A stretch of DNA of 64,000 bases from Parapedobacter sp. SGR-10. GTDB taxonomy: Bacteria; Bacteroidota; Bacteroidia; Sphingobacteriales; Sphingobacteriaceae. The notes below the pieces were generated by a model, which worked only from the letters and a program-made list of their open reading frames with translations, did not search any database and was not told the DNA's origin. Location: contig NZ_JAAJTJ010000013.1 of assembly GCF_011030405.1 (NCBI RefSeq), positions 37,530-101,529 on the forward strand, read 5' to 3'. Below, in pieces: positions 1 to 7,723 of this stretch. The translations under genes and the position numbers were made by a program. Position 1 is the stretch's first letter. Every line of letters begins with the position of its first letter.

Positions 1-635
1 GCTTCCCATCCCATCTTGCGTAGATTAACATCAATAAGCTCACGTGTCTGTGCCTCATCCATATCCAGCTTGTTTGCAGATCGCTTGGCTCTTTCGGTAA
101 AAGCTTGCTGCTCTTCTGCGCTCACTGGTTTATGCGCTGCAATGGCCTGCTCATATTGTTCCTTTAAGACCTTATTTCCTTCCTCCAGGATGTGTAGGGC
201 ATGCCGGGTATCTAGGTTTTCCGGTTTGCTGAAACGGAATGCAGAAATATCTCTGTTTTTTACGGAATAGGATTCGTAAAACCATTTCCCTAGCTTAAAA
301 GCCGAAAAAAGTGATGATGTAGCGTCTTCTGTGGTGCCGGTATATTCATGGACAGCGTCATTGCCTTGTTTACGAAGAATGGTAAAATGGTCGATCACAT
401 TACTTGGAAGAATACCTTGATTTCTCAGCACATAGACAAGGTTCTGAAATTTTGTATCCTCCGGCAATTCCATTCCGTACGTTTCGAATATCTGCTTGGC
501 CATATATTCTCCATACTGCCTCAATTTAAATAAGGATGTAGCCGGATCTTGATATAGGTTGTACTCGGCAGCCTGTGCTAAGTTATAAAGCAAGGCATAT
601 TCTTCTTCTAAAAATTGGAAATTGGATCTGGCCAT
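1..635 (-). CDS. Type I restriction enzyme R subunit (HsdR-like), N-terminal part, cut by window edge
   Basis: An open frame runs leftward from ATG 635-633 to the window edge without a stop (211 codons). It begins MARSNFQFLEEEYALLYNLA, followed by a helical region (DPATSLFKLRQYGEYMAK, then ILRKQGNDAVHEYTG) typical of the DUF4145-like N-terminal domain of type I restriction endonuclease R subunits and related DEAD/DEAH helicases. The nuclease and helicase motor domains would lie outside the window, so the family call rests on the N-terminus alone. HsdR cleaves unmodified DNA after ATP-driven translocation together with HsdM and HsdS. It neighbours other defence-type genes. A stand-alone DUF4145 helicase is the main alternative. 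Confidence 0.65.
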   Translation of the reverse strand, partial: MARSNFQFLEEEYALLYNLAQAAEYNLYQDPATSLFKLRQYGEYMAKQIFETYGMELPEDTKFQNLVYVLRNQGILPSNVIDHFTILRKQGNDAVHEYTGTTEDATSSLFSAFKLGKWFYESYSVKNRDISAFRFSKPENLDTRHALHILEEGNKVLKEQYEQAIAAHKPVSAEEQQAFTERAKRSANKLDMDEAQTRELIDVNLRKMGWE

Positions 636-681
636 GTTCTATACTGGATTGATAGTTCAGTTGAAACCAAATATAGTAATA

Positions 682-1494
682 TTAGTAGATAAATTCCTGT
701 ACAGTTAGTGTAAACGTATTATAATCAGGTTTTGTATCATATAATTTAACGTGAGGGTATCGACTCTTAAGAATGGTGATTAAATTTTTCTTTTTTTCAA
801 TACAAATAGCGAAACCAAATTGCACTTCTTTGATAATTTCTGTAGGTATTTTAAAGCAAGATCTATTATTCTCGTCAAAAGTAAGTGGACGCGAAATTAA
901 TCGTATTTCTTCTTCGTATCTCCATACTGCATTTTTAGTGCGAAACCATGCCATCACGGCGTCCATACTTGAAAAATTCTTGAGAGGTGTAATTTTCTTC
1001 TGGTAATCTACCGGCAATAAACAGGACTCTTTATTTTTGGCAGTAACATGCTCTCTAAGGGCCAGAAGATCATAACCTATACATACACCAGTATGATTAT
1101 CCGCATAATGTGCCCACATCAAGAGATTTGTGCTGTTTTTGGAAAAGCAGGTTACTCCTCTGTTTAAATTTTCACCTTCAAAAATTTTTTTCATCTCTTC
1201 ACGTGCAACCTCGGTAGGTTTCCGACTAAAATTCCGATGCAACCGAAATCTTTCATAAAAATCATTGCCCTTGTGCTTTTTAATAGTGTTGATATTAAAT
1301 TGCTTTATCTCCTCTTCGTTAAATTCAAATAAATTTACATTGCAGTCAAACGGATCATTGAAAACGCTCGGGTGCGAAAATTGTAGTGTGTCCTTAGTGA
1401 GAACAGTTAGTGCTGTGTCAGCACCATAATATTTGTAGTTTATTGGCTGCCCACACAAATGGTTATTTAATTCAATCAAATTTTCACATAACAT
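682..1494 (-). CDS. DUF2971 family protein
   Basis: A 270-aa protein with the two hallmarks of DUF2971: an NDPFD motif near residue 46-50 in the context SHPSVFNDPFDCN, and the block LLMWAHYADNHTGVCIGYD near residue 125. No signal peptide or membrane segment is seen. The biochemical function of DUF2971 is unknown; members are often found in phage-defence and restriction islands, which fits the HsdR-like gene next door. The frame could begin at GTG 1509, but ATG 1494 is preceded by GGAG at 9 nt, so I prefer ATG. It lies 46 bp upstream of the HsdR-like gene on the same strand and may be co-transcribed with it. Confidence 0.75.
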   Translation of the reverse strand: MLCENLIELNNHLCGQPINYKYYGADTALTVLTKDTLQFSHPSVFNDPFDCNVNLFEFNEEEIKQFNINTIKKHKGNDFYERFRLHRNFSRKPTEVAREEMKKIFEGENLNRGVTCFSKNSTNLLMWAHYADNHTGVCIGYDLLALREHVTAKNKESCLLPVDYQKKITPLKNFSSMDAVMAWFRTKNAVWRYEEEIRLISRPLTFDENNRSCFKIPTEIIKEVQFGFAICIEKKKNLITILKSRYPHVKLYDTKPDYNTFTLTVQEFIY

Positions 1495-1657
1495 ATTATT
1501 ATTCTCCACTTTTTTTACTCTTTTATTGATTCTTGTAAAGCAGGTTTATAATGTAAAACAAATTAGTATATCGGCTGAGCCGTCGACCCTTCGACTACGC
1601 TCATGGAAACACTGTCCCTTTGCACGGATACTCTTGAAACCCACATGCACAAACCCG

Positions 1658-2251
1658 TTACAATTCTTCCATTTTTTCACTGTTCTGTCGTGCTATAACT
1701 TTGTCAACACGTGCCGAGTCCTGATAGGTAAGGGCAATATATCCCTTCGGACGAATCTCTAATGAGATGGTATTAGGTTCTTTGCCATCCGTTCCTGCGG
1801 TATTTTGCCCCATCCAATAGGTCGTAAACTGAGCTTTGCCGATCCGAATAGCCGTCAGCTCATGACCATCGCCTTTTTCGTAAGGATAGTCATAAATTTC
1901 AAAATCCTGACCTTTTCCGTACTTCATTCGCACATCGTCAGAAATGCTTCGGTACATACGGATCAACTGGGATTCCAGATCAGGCGTAAACAATACAATG
2001 CCTTCAAAAAGCTCATCATCTACAAATTTGAAAATCATATCGACCTCTTTGTTTAGGAATTTTACCTCCTCATACATGAGGGACGTAGGATTATTATTTT
2101 TTGGCTTATATCCTTTGTTGGTCATTTTGGCCATTACCTGTGCCTTCGTTGATCCGAATTTCATACCATAGAATTCGCTGATGGGATCCTCCTGTGCTAC
2201 TGCCACACGGATAGCCATGAGCATAAGCAAAATTGCTGTTAGTTTTTTCAT
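1658..2251 (-). CDS. Secreted hypothetical protein
   Basis: A 197-aa protein with a clear N-terminal signal peptide (MKKLTAILLMLMAIRVAVAQ, cleavage likely after AVAQ), so probably periplasmic. The mature part is mixed alpha/beta (EFYGMKFGSTKAQVMAKMTNKG, later RPKGYIALTYQD). I do not recognise the family; the FGSTKAQV..M.NKGY pattern is reminiscent of small Bacteroidota periplasmic proteins of unknown role. Its promoter carries one copy of the TGTGCA-N7-TGCACA dyad that also controls the WYL regulator, so it is probably a member of that regulon. Confidence 0.7.
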   Translation of the reverse strand: MKKLTAILLMLMAIRVAVAQEDPISEFYGMKFGSTKAQVMAKMTNKGYKPKNNNPTSLMYEEVKFLNKEVDMIFKFVDDELFEGIVLFTPDLESQLIRMYRSISDDVRMKYGKGQDFEIYDYPYEKGDGHELTAIRIGKAQFTTYWMGQNTAGTDGKEPNTISLEIRPKGYIALTYQDSARVDKVIARQNSEKMEEL

Positions 2252-2272
2252 GCCTTTTATTTATTTGATATA

Positions 2273-2308
2273 CAAATGTATTTATGCACTGTGCACTCCA
2301 TGTGCACA
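2273..2308 (-). promoter_or_regulatory. Promoter with -7 box and WYL-type dyad operator
   Basis: On the minus strand TACATTTG (2280-2273) matches the Bacteroidota -7 consensus TAnnTTTG. Exactly 9 bp upstream lies the perfect dyad TGTGCA-N7-TGCACA (2290-2308), occupying the -33 region. It points at the secreted-protein gene starting at 2251 and lies just past the stop of the WYL gene. Confidence 0.8.
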
Positions 2309-2315
2309 GCTGGTA

Positions 2316-3326
2316 TTATTCCACATATCTTTTAACATTCGCTTCAAGTTTTTGACGAATTACAGCCCGTGCCTCCATTGGCTCTAAGATCTCCACTGCA
2401 GACCCAAGCCCCAGTATCTGGGCATAAAATTCATAATTGGGGACTACCTCCAACTGAATCGTTGTGTACGTGTCTGTTCGCTCCATTACGGTTTGAGAGG
2501 GATGTAATGGCTTGGAGTCAATATATGGCCAAAGTGACTTATCAATTTTTATTATGATGAACTGGCATAGTGCATCTATAGGTTTGCTTACGCCAATAAT
2601 ATCCTCGAAATAGGCATCGTGTGTTTCTGTCGGAGGAATAAATGCGACGCCTTCTGCTGCTTCAAAAGTGACCATACGATCAAGAGCCAGATTTGTCCAG
2701 GAGTCGAAGCCATCACGTTGCCCAAAGAGAAACCATCGTTTGTTATATTGTTTCAAAAAGTACGGATGAATCAAAAAAGACTCTTCTTTATCTTGGTTGA
2801 ATGATTTGTACTCCACGTGTAATACACGTTTCTGCTGTATGAATTTTAGCAAATCACCTAAAAGGTGAAGGTTCTTGAGGTATTCATTTTGGTCGAAAAA
2901 AATACATTCGTCCAGATCTTCCAGTTGAAAACTCTTTTTGAGTTTTAACGCCAGTTCTTGGACAAAGTCAAACTGAGGCAAACCTTTAAATCTACCTAAC
3001 ATATCCAGTGTCGTTTTTAACAGATCGGCTTCGATGGGATTGATCTGCTGCATGGCTAATGAATAGTTCCTGTCCGAGTAACGGTAATATGTCTTTTTTC
3101 CTTCCTTATAGGATTCTATCGGTGCACGGAAACCTGTTTCGCTGCGCATAAAGTCCATGTCTTTCAATATCTGCCTGCGGGAAATAGAAGAATCTTTGCC
3201 TGTATAATCCGTTAACGCCTCAGATACATATCGGATCAGGTCGTCGATAAAAAACTTACGCCCTTTATTGGAGAAGCACCTGTCTAAGGCTTCGTATCGG
3301 ATCACTGCATGCTTGTTGGTGGCCAT
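2316..3326 (-). CDS. WYL-domain transcriptional regulator
   Basis: A 336-aa protein with an N-terminal winged-helix region (about residues 1-85, including SISRRQILKDMDFMRSETGF) and a WYL domain around residues 165-245 (RVLHVEYKSFNQDKEESFLIHPYFLKQYNKRWFLFGQRD), followed by a WCX-like C-terminal region. WYL regulators bind nucleic-acid or nucleotide ligands and frequently control phage-defence and DNA-damage genes (BrxR and CapW types). Dyads TGTGCA-N7-TGCACA lie in its own promoter and in those of neighbouring genes, so it is the obvious candidate to bind them and to be autoregulated. DNA binding by this protein is inferred from position, not shown. Confidence 0.85.
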   Translation of the reverse strand: MATNKHAVIRYEALDRCFSNKGRKFFIDDLIRYVSEALTDYTGKDSSISRRQILKDMDFMRSETGFRAPIESYKEGKKTYYRYSDRNYSLAMQQINPIEADLLKTTLDMLGRFKGLPQFDFVQELALKLKKSFQLEDLDECIFFDQNEYLKNLHLLGDLLKFIQQKRVLHVEYKSFNQDKEESFLIHPYFLKQYNKRWFLFGQRDGFDSWTNLALDRMVTFEAAEGVAFIPPTETHDAYFEDIIGVSKPIDALCQFIIIKIDKSLWPYIDSKPLHPSQTVMERTDTYTTIQLEVVPNYEFYAQILGLGSAVEILEPMEARAVIRQKLEANVKRYVE

Positions 3327-3347
3327 TGACTAATTTATTGGTCTATA

Positions 3348-3433
3348 CAAAGATAAAATTTTCATGTGCATTGTATGTGCACAGTTAATTGGAAATCTGT
3401 GTACGTACAATGCACAGGACATCATTTACTTTG
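3348..3433. promoter_or_regulatory. Divergent promoter pair with two dyad operators
   Basis: Leftward -7 box TATCTTTG (3355-3348) serves the WYL gene and rightward box TTACTTTG (3426-3433) serves the lipoprotein at 3527. Between them lie two dyads, TGTGCA-N7-TGCACA (3365-3383) and TGTGTA-N7-TGCACA (3398-3416), with centres 33 bp apart, about three helical turns. Each dyad ends exactly 9 bp from its own -7 box. The same layout recurs at 6055-6140. Confidence 0.85.
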
Positions 3434-3465
3434 TGACAAGTTTAATCATCCAGCTATTGTATTCC

Positions 3466-3481
3466 TTACGGTAACCCGTAA
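3466..3481 (+). promoter_or_regulatory. 5'-UTR dyad TTACGG-N4-CCGTAA
   Basis: A perfect 6-4-6 inverted repeat 33 nt downstream of the -7 box and 46 nt before the lipoprotein start. The same dyad with a different loop occurs at the same distance from the second copy of this promoter (6173-6188), so it is conserved and may be an mRNA hairpin or a second operator. Confidence 0.6.
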
Positions 3482-3526
3482 AGTTTACTCAAATAAGATG
3501 GATATGTTTGCCAAAATTTTTTAAAT

Positions 3527-3914
3527 ATGAAACGAATAACAATTATCACTTTATGCATGCTATCTTTATTCTCATGCAAAAAAAAACGACGTCGATACTT
3601 TTGACGACACAGCTCTTCGCAGCGTAACGTACACATTTAGTCCGGGAGGTGCACAATCAGCTATTGGTTTTTACAATCATCGTGACGGACGGAATGACGG
3701 GAGGCAAAATGTCGCTACATTACTAAATATTACTGATCAGGTTAAAATCGGTGCCAACATACAATTGTTTATGAATACGACAAACAATCCAGTAGGAAAC
3801 TTTAGCATTCGGCTGAATATAAATGGAAAGCAAGTCAAAGAAGTCAGTGGCGGTGCTAACAATAAAAATATCCAATTGCAGTACACCGTTCGTAAAGAAG
3901 ACTTTCTACAGTAG
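3527..3914 (+). pseudogene. Small lipoprotein frameshifted at an A9 tract
   Basis: ATG 3527 opens a lipoprotein signal (MKRITIITLCMLSLFSC, lipobox LFSC) that runs into nine adenines at 3578-3586 and stops at TGA 3602-3604 after 25 codons. Removing one A restores a frame reading C-K-K-N-D-V-D-T-F-D-D and on to TAG 3912-3914, giving a protein of about 125 residues with a beta-rich mature part. The downstream frame is open for 109 codons, so the lesion is recent, regulated (slippage or phase variation) or a sequencing error in the homopolymer. The upstream region duplicates that of the lipoprotein at 6233. The stop lies 4 bp from the convergent gene at 3919. Confidence 0.75.
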
Positions 3915-3918
3915 CTTA

Positions 3919-4236
3919 TCAAGATTCTAACGCGCCACAAATTTTCCGTATAAGCAATAAATCGTTTTGACAATAGGTTCTTTTAAATAAAGGATCATCC
4001 CAAACTGGCGAATCTACTGGAGCTATCTTTGCCGCACATGGCTGGATAATAAAATCTGCATACAAGAAAATATCTCCCTCCAAGATGAAGGCAGGTACTT
4101 CATAGTCAGTTGTCATTATTGTGTTCGGCGAATCTTCATTTGAAACTAATCCGAGGACTTCGTCGCTTGTAATCTTTACAATTTCAACGAATTTTGCTCC
4201 CTCTGGAATTTCTGATTTCTTATAGCTTTTTATCAT
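3919..4236 (-). CDS. Small hypothetical protein, partner of KAP NTPase
   Basis: A 105-aa protein starting at ATG 4236, 25 bp after the stop of the KAP NTPase gene and on the same strand, so almost certainly its operon partner. It is acidic to neutral, without signal peptide or clear membrane segment, and contains three cysteines in the second half (IIQPCAAKI, RTYCQND, RKICGAL). I do not recognise the family. The tight coupling suggests a two-gene system in which this protein is an effector, specificity or inhibitor component, but that is inference. Confidence 0.6.
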   Translation of the reverse strand: MIKSYKKSEIPEGAKFVEIVKITSDEVLGLVSNEDSPNTIMTTDYEVPAFILEGDIFLYADFIIQPCAAKIAPVDSPVWDDPLFKRTYCQNDLLLIRKICGALES

Positions 4237-4261
4237 CGTTGGTAGTTTGCAGCTTTCAACA

Positions 4262-5779
4262 TTATTTGGAGCAGTATCCTTTGTTTTTGCACTTCTCGTA
4301 GGTCGTTGATAATAACTGGTATATATTGATTTTCTTTTTTTTATCAGATAAATCTTCTGTTTTCTTTAGTTCGAAGGAGTATTTTCCGTCAAATAATTTC
4401 CCGTCAACAGAATCATAGTGGAAAATGCAACCTAGCTCGGCGACCTTAAGCGTATGATCAACTCCGTCCGTTACAACCGGCAATATATCAGTTTCCTCGT
4501 CGAGAAATGGCAAACAAAATTCTGTAAGAGCTTTTTCGATACCGTCCATTGGGGGAGTATGTAAATCAGTAGCCCGTGGGACATATGTGGCATCAAATCG
4601 ACGTGGCAACGCCTCGAATTTATCATTTAATAGGTCCCAAGACCCCACAAGGTCTGCAAGCACATGAAAAATCCAGAGGATAGGATAGTCGCGAATATCG
4701 CTCGGTTCACTGTTGCTTTCCAATAGCCGGGTGGAATTCGTGCGTACCGATGCCTGAACCAACGACCTGAGATTGATAAATGAAGCTTCTACAAACATTA
4801 AACAAACGTGCTCAAAGCAATCATAAATGATATCGCCTTTTTCCCCACGCAATAGCAATTTCCTTATGATAGGATCACTTTTATTTCCGTCAATTCTAAG
4901 TTTTTGCAAAAAAGAAAATATCTCTTTTTTAATGTATGTCTTGCTGTCAAAATCATAAGGCACAAGGGAATAAAACTTGTCTACATATCCTTTAAAATCC
5001 ACATTCTTGCCATACCTATGCTTGTATATTTCATATATATTGCCAATGTCACATACAAAGATTGTTTTGTTGAATCCGAACTTATTATCTCCACTTACCT
5101 TATCAAAATGCCCCGAAAAGACATTAAACAACCGGAAGATATGGTCTGGATCCAGTCGATCCAAATCGTCTATTAATAACACCGATTTTTTACCTTGATC
5201 ACCCGACCGGCTTATTAAGTCTGCTATCAGCAACGAGATCGCATCCATTTCATAAACGTGGCCGGGGCCAGTTTCAAATTGATTGATGTACCTAAGCAGC
5301 TGCTCGCCTTCATCTATTTGTGCTTCTGTATGAAATTTTTTAAACTCCTTGATCGTACTGTCTGCGACTTTCCAAAGTTCTGCAGCCGACTTGCCGATAG
5401 AACCAAATGCCGGTAATAGGGCTTGTATAAATGGCTTCGGCCTTACATGGTCTCTCATAAAGACCTGACTGGTCAACAAAATAGAAAAGTCTTCCTTTTT
5501 CAGATTGTCTTTTGCTTTGACCATCAGCTGGGTAGCGATATCAAATTTGATCAGCTCAAAGATATCCTCATTGGGAGAAATCGAATAATGAACTGGATAC
5601 AGCTTGATTACCAGATATTGACTTTCCTTATTTTTAAAAAAATTATCAAGGAAAGTTGACTTTCCCTGCCCAAATGGAGCCGTAAAAAGTATTCTGTGAT
5701 TGTCTGAGATATCCAGATGTTGCGAAAAGTCGCTTTCTAGTTCTTCCAATTGAATTTGATGTTTTTCTTTCTTTACCAT
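4262..5779 (-). CDS. KAP-family P-loop NTPase
   Basis: A 505-aa STAND/AAA-type NTPase. Walker A is APFGQGKS (residues 34-41) and Walker B is VLLIDDLDRLD (about 200-210), the DDLDRL form being characteristic of KAP NTPases (Kidins220/ARMS/PifA family). Unlike many KAP proteins I see no obvious transmembrane insertion between the Walker motifs. Bacterial KAP proteins include the phage-exclusion protein PifA and occur in defence islands. A leftward -7 box at 6062-6055 with a dyad operator suggests transcription from there, giving a leader of roughly 270 nt and placing the gene in the WYL-linked regulon. Ligand and target are unknown. Confidence 0.8.
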   Translation of the reverse strand: MVKKEKHQIQLEELESDFSQHLDISDNHRILFTAPFGQGKSTFLDNFFKNKESQYLVIKLYPVHYSISPNEDIFELIKFDIATQLMVKAKDNLKKEDFSILLTSQVFMRDHVRPKPFIQALLPAFGSIGKSAAELWKVADSTIKEFKKFHTEAQIDEGEQLLRYINQFETGPGHVYEMDAISLLIADLISRSGDQGKKSVLLIDDLDRLDPDHIFRLFNVFSGHFDKVSGDNKFGFNKTIFVCDIGNIYEIYKHRYGKNVDFKGYVDKFYSLVPYDFDSKTYIKKEIFSFLQKLRIDGNKSDPIIRKLLLRGEKGDIIYDCFEHVCLMFVEASFINLRSLVQASVRTNSTRLLESNSEPSDIRDYPILWIFHVLADLVGSWDLLNDKFEALPRRFDATYVPRATDLHTPPMDGIEKALTEFCLPFLDEETDILPVVTDGVDHTLKVAELGCIFHYDSVDGKLFDGKYSFELKKTEDLSDKKKKINIYQLLSTTYEKCKNKGYCSK

Positions 5780-6054
5780 TACTTTTTAAGATCTGTCTAA
5801 TAAAATTATTTAGGCAATGGTACATATAAAAGAAATAAAAAACAAGAGAAAAATAAACATAACTACCTGATTTAAAATAAATTAAAATAAATTTGCGGTC
5901 ACAAAAAGACTTTTTTCATAAACTATAATCACGAAATTTGGCATCTGTCGGGTTAAGATCTATATCCTTAAATATGTCGTCTAGATATTGAAGTTTAAGT
6001 TATCGGATTATCGCTTGGTTACCGGTAGCCATATTTTATTACTGTGGTGTATAG
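5780..6054 (-). other. AT-rich leader between KAP gene and divergent operator region
   Basis: No open gene is supported here. The sequence is AT-rich; one plus-strand TAAATTTG (5888-5895) resembles a -7 box but has no obvious target. If the leftward promoter at 6062-6055 is used, this stretch is the 5' leader of the KAP mRNA. Confidence 0.4.
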
Positions 6055-6140
6055 CAAAGGTATCATTTTTATGTGCAGAGTATGTGCATAGGTTAATTTT
6101 AAACTGTGTACATACACTGCACAGCATCTTACTTACTTTG
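6055..6140. promoter_or_regulatory. Second divergent promoter pair with two dyad operators
   Basis: Leftward -7 box TACCTTTG (6062-6055) faces the KAP operon; rightward TTACTTTG (6133-6140) faces the lipoprotein at 6233. Dyads TGTGCA-N7-TGCATA (6072-6090) and TGTGTA-N7-TGCACA (6105-6123) sit between them, centres 33 bp apart and each 9 bp from its box, the same geometry as 3348-3433. Confidence 0.85.
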
Positions 6141-6172
6141 TTACTGTGATAGCAATAGGCAATCAGCTATCC

Positions 6173-6188
6173 TTACGGATAACCGTAA
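6173..6188 (+). promoter_or_regulatory. 5'-UTR dyad TTACGG-N4-CCGTAA, second copy
   Basis: Perfect 6-4-6 inverted repeat 33 nt after the -7 box, the same offset as at 3466-3481. The stem is conserved while the loop differs (ATAA here, TAAC there). Confidence 0.6.
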
Positions 6189-6232
6189 TTTTTTATCAGA
6201 TTCAATATATACGTTTGTCAAAATTTTTAAAT

Positions 6233-6610
6233 ATGAATAAAATCGTACTTTCCATTTTTCTCGCTTTATCGCTGACAGCTTGCAATAGCTATAAGTATGG
6301 TTCTGAGTCTGGCTCCCAGAAAAGCAACTTAACCATAGGCGTGGTGAAGAGCCAGGTAATCAAAGGGAAAACCTCGCAGGATGAAATCCTAAAATTATTT
6401 GGGGCACCTAACCTTGTATCCAAAAACAAATCCAACCGTGAAGTCTGGAGCTACAATAAGATGTCTGTTGAGAACAAGGCAGGATCAACCGATTTCTTTG
6501 CCGGGCAACGCGCTAGCCAAAGCAGCAGTAGCAAATCTTTTGACTTGATTATCACATTTGATGAAAACGATATCGTTGCGGATTACTCCGTCGTGTCCAC
6601 AGCTTATTAA
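6233..6610 (+). CDS. BamE/SmpA-like small lipoprotein
   Basis: The start is set at ATG 6233 because it gives a lipoprotein signal (MNKIVLSIFLALSLTAC, lipobox LTAC); the frame is open further upstream but that part is promoter and 5'-UTR. The 125-aa product contains IKGKTSQDEILKLFGAPNLV followed by REVWSYNK, the G-x-T...LFG-x-P...WSY pattern of BamE/SmpA/OmlA-like domains that attach to outer-membrane assembly machinery or adapt to other roles. It probably resides in the periplasmic face of a membrane. It is followed 15 bp later by a second lipoprotein gene and is driven by the dyad-containing promoter at 6105-6140. Confidence 0.75.
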   Translation: MNKIVLSIFLALSLTACNSYKYGSESGSQKSNLTIGVVKSQVIKGKTSQDEILKLFGAPNLVSKNKSNREVWSYNKMSVENKAGSTDFFAGQRASQSSSSKSFDLIITFDENDIVADYSVVSTAY

Positions 6611-6625
6611 CTATAATATATAAAA

Positions 6626-7123
6626 ATGAAGAAAATTATTATCCTATTGTGCGTCGTAACGCTATTCAGCTCCTGTGCTACACAGATGGTTACCAAATCA
6701 CCTGCAGAGGTGAAAATGATGACTACCAAACAGTTTGATTCAGAACAAGATCTGGTATTTAAATCGGTTATCAGTCTGTTACAGTCGGAAAGCTACATCG
6801 TAGATCGCGCCGATAAGGAAACAGGTCTAATCAACGCCAGCAAGCGTATAGAAAATAAAAACGCGAATATGCAGCGCGCCTTATGGGGTAGTTCCAAAGA
6901 CGCGAATACATCCAAAGCTATGTTTTACGTAGAAGGAGTAAACGATGCCGTGACGGAGGTGAAGGTTACCTTGTATGAGGGTGCTGAGTCAAGTCGCAGC
7001 GGTTACTGGGGCCAAGTCAATAAGGATACAAAAGAACAAATGATCTATGAGCCACAGGTCTACCAAGCTTGGTTTCAAAGTTTACAAGCCGAAATAGAAC
7101 GTCGTAAGGCATTGGGAAGATAA
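6626..7123 (+). CDS. Lipoprotein, BamC/NlpB-like fold suspected
   Basis: A 165-aa lipoprotein (MKKIIILLCVVTLFSSC, lipobox FSSC). The mature part contains FDSEQDLVFKSVISLLQSESYIVDRADKETGLINASK, the sort of motif (periodic pairing of a helix with D-x-x-T-G-x-I-x-A) seen in BamC-like or DUF4410-like domains. It is 15 bp downstream of the BamE-like lipoprotein gene and likely co-transcribed. Function not established; an envelope-stress or outer-membrane maintenance role is inference from the signal and partner. Confidence 0.65.
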   Translation: MKKIIILLCVVTLFSSCATQMVTKSPAEVKMMTTKQFDSEQDLVFKSVISLLQSESYIVDRADKETGLINASKRIENKNANMQRALWGSSKDANTSKAMFYVEGVNDAVTEVKVTLYEGAESSRSGYWGQVNKDTKEQMIYEPQVYQAWFQSLQAEIERRKALGR

Positions 7124-7173
7124 CTTTGTTGATAAAACAGCACTTTTGAACTTTAATAAAGTTCCCGTTCATT

Positions 7174-7210
7174 AAAAAGGTGTGTTCATTCCTGTTGAAC
7201 ACACCTTTTT
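7174..7210. terminator. Bidirectional intrinsic terminator
   Basis: A perfect 15-bp stem, A5 plus GGTGTGTTCA and its complement ending in T5, with a 7-nt loop. It lies between the convergent lipoprotein gene (ends 7123) and the XRE gene (ends 7234), so it can serve both. Confidence 0.9.
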
Positions 7211-7233
7211 AGTGAACACTGGAATGAGAAACT

Positions 7234-7695
7234 CTATTTCCCTTCCTTCAATTTCTTAACCTCATTGGTGAGATCCAATACAGCTTGGCTCAAGGCTGCA
7301 ATGGATTGTGTCTTGACACGATCTTCTTCAATAAATTTTTCAAGCAATGCTACCAATTTGTCCGAACCATCATTGTTAAAAGTGGGTTGCATATGTTGAC
7401 TAGAGTTGGTCGAGTGATCGTTGAATGTGTGTGAATGTTGTATATTATAAATTACATTCTCATCTTTAAAAGATTTAACAAATTCGGGTGTAACGCCCAA
7501 AGCGGCGGCCAACTCTTCTAAAAGAGGCTCATCCAGAGCGACCATATTTTCAAAGTCCGAAATCCGTTGCTGCGAGTATTTGTTGCGGCAAAGCTGACCG
7601 AAAGCTTCCTGTTTGATGCCCTGGATTTCACGGATGCGTTTTATATTATGACCGATATGCATGGTTTCGTTTTTTTCTTTAAAAATAGTATTCAT
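7234..7695 (-). CDS. XRE-family HTH regulator
   Basis: A 153-aa protein with an N-terminal Cro/C1-type HTH (IGHNIKRIREIQGIKQEAFGQL...QQRISDFEN, about residues 14-65), a linker rich in H/N/S, and a C-terminal predicted coiled coil (LVALLEKFIEEDRVKT...LTNEVKKLKEGK). ATG 7662 (MHIGHNIK) is an alternative start and fits the usual beginning of the family. The gene is divergent from the guide-RNA/sigma/dCas12f locus and a TACCG-N6-CGGTA dyad lies between them, so it is a candidate regulator of that locus. Confidence 0.8.
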   Translation of the reverse strand: MNTIFKEKNETMHIGHNIKRIREIQGIKQEAFGQLCRNKYSQQRISDFENMVALDEPLLEELAAALGVTPEFVKSFKDENVIYNIQHSHTFNDHSTNSSQHMQPTFNNDGSDKLVALLEKFIEEDRVKTQSIAALSQAVLDLTNEVKKLKEGK

Positions 7696-7723
7696 AATTA
7701 ATGAAAATTATGGACTGGTTTTT

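Noticed and set aside
16..270. A rightward 84-codon frame at the left edge
   Set aside because: It is the antisense shadow of the R-subunit gene, whose leftward frame has a clear start and family features.
5888..5895. Plus-strand TAAATTTG as a promoter
   Set aside because: Fits the consensus but lies in AT-rich DNA with no gene placed to use it; the lipoprotein has its own dyad-linked box at 6133.
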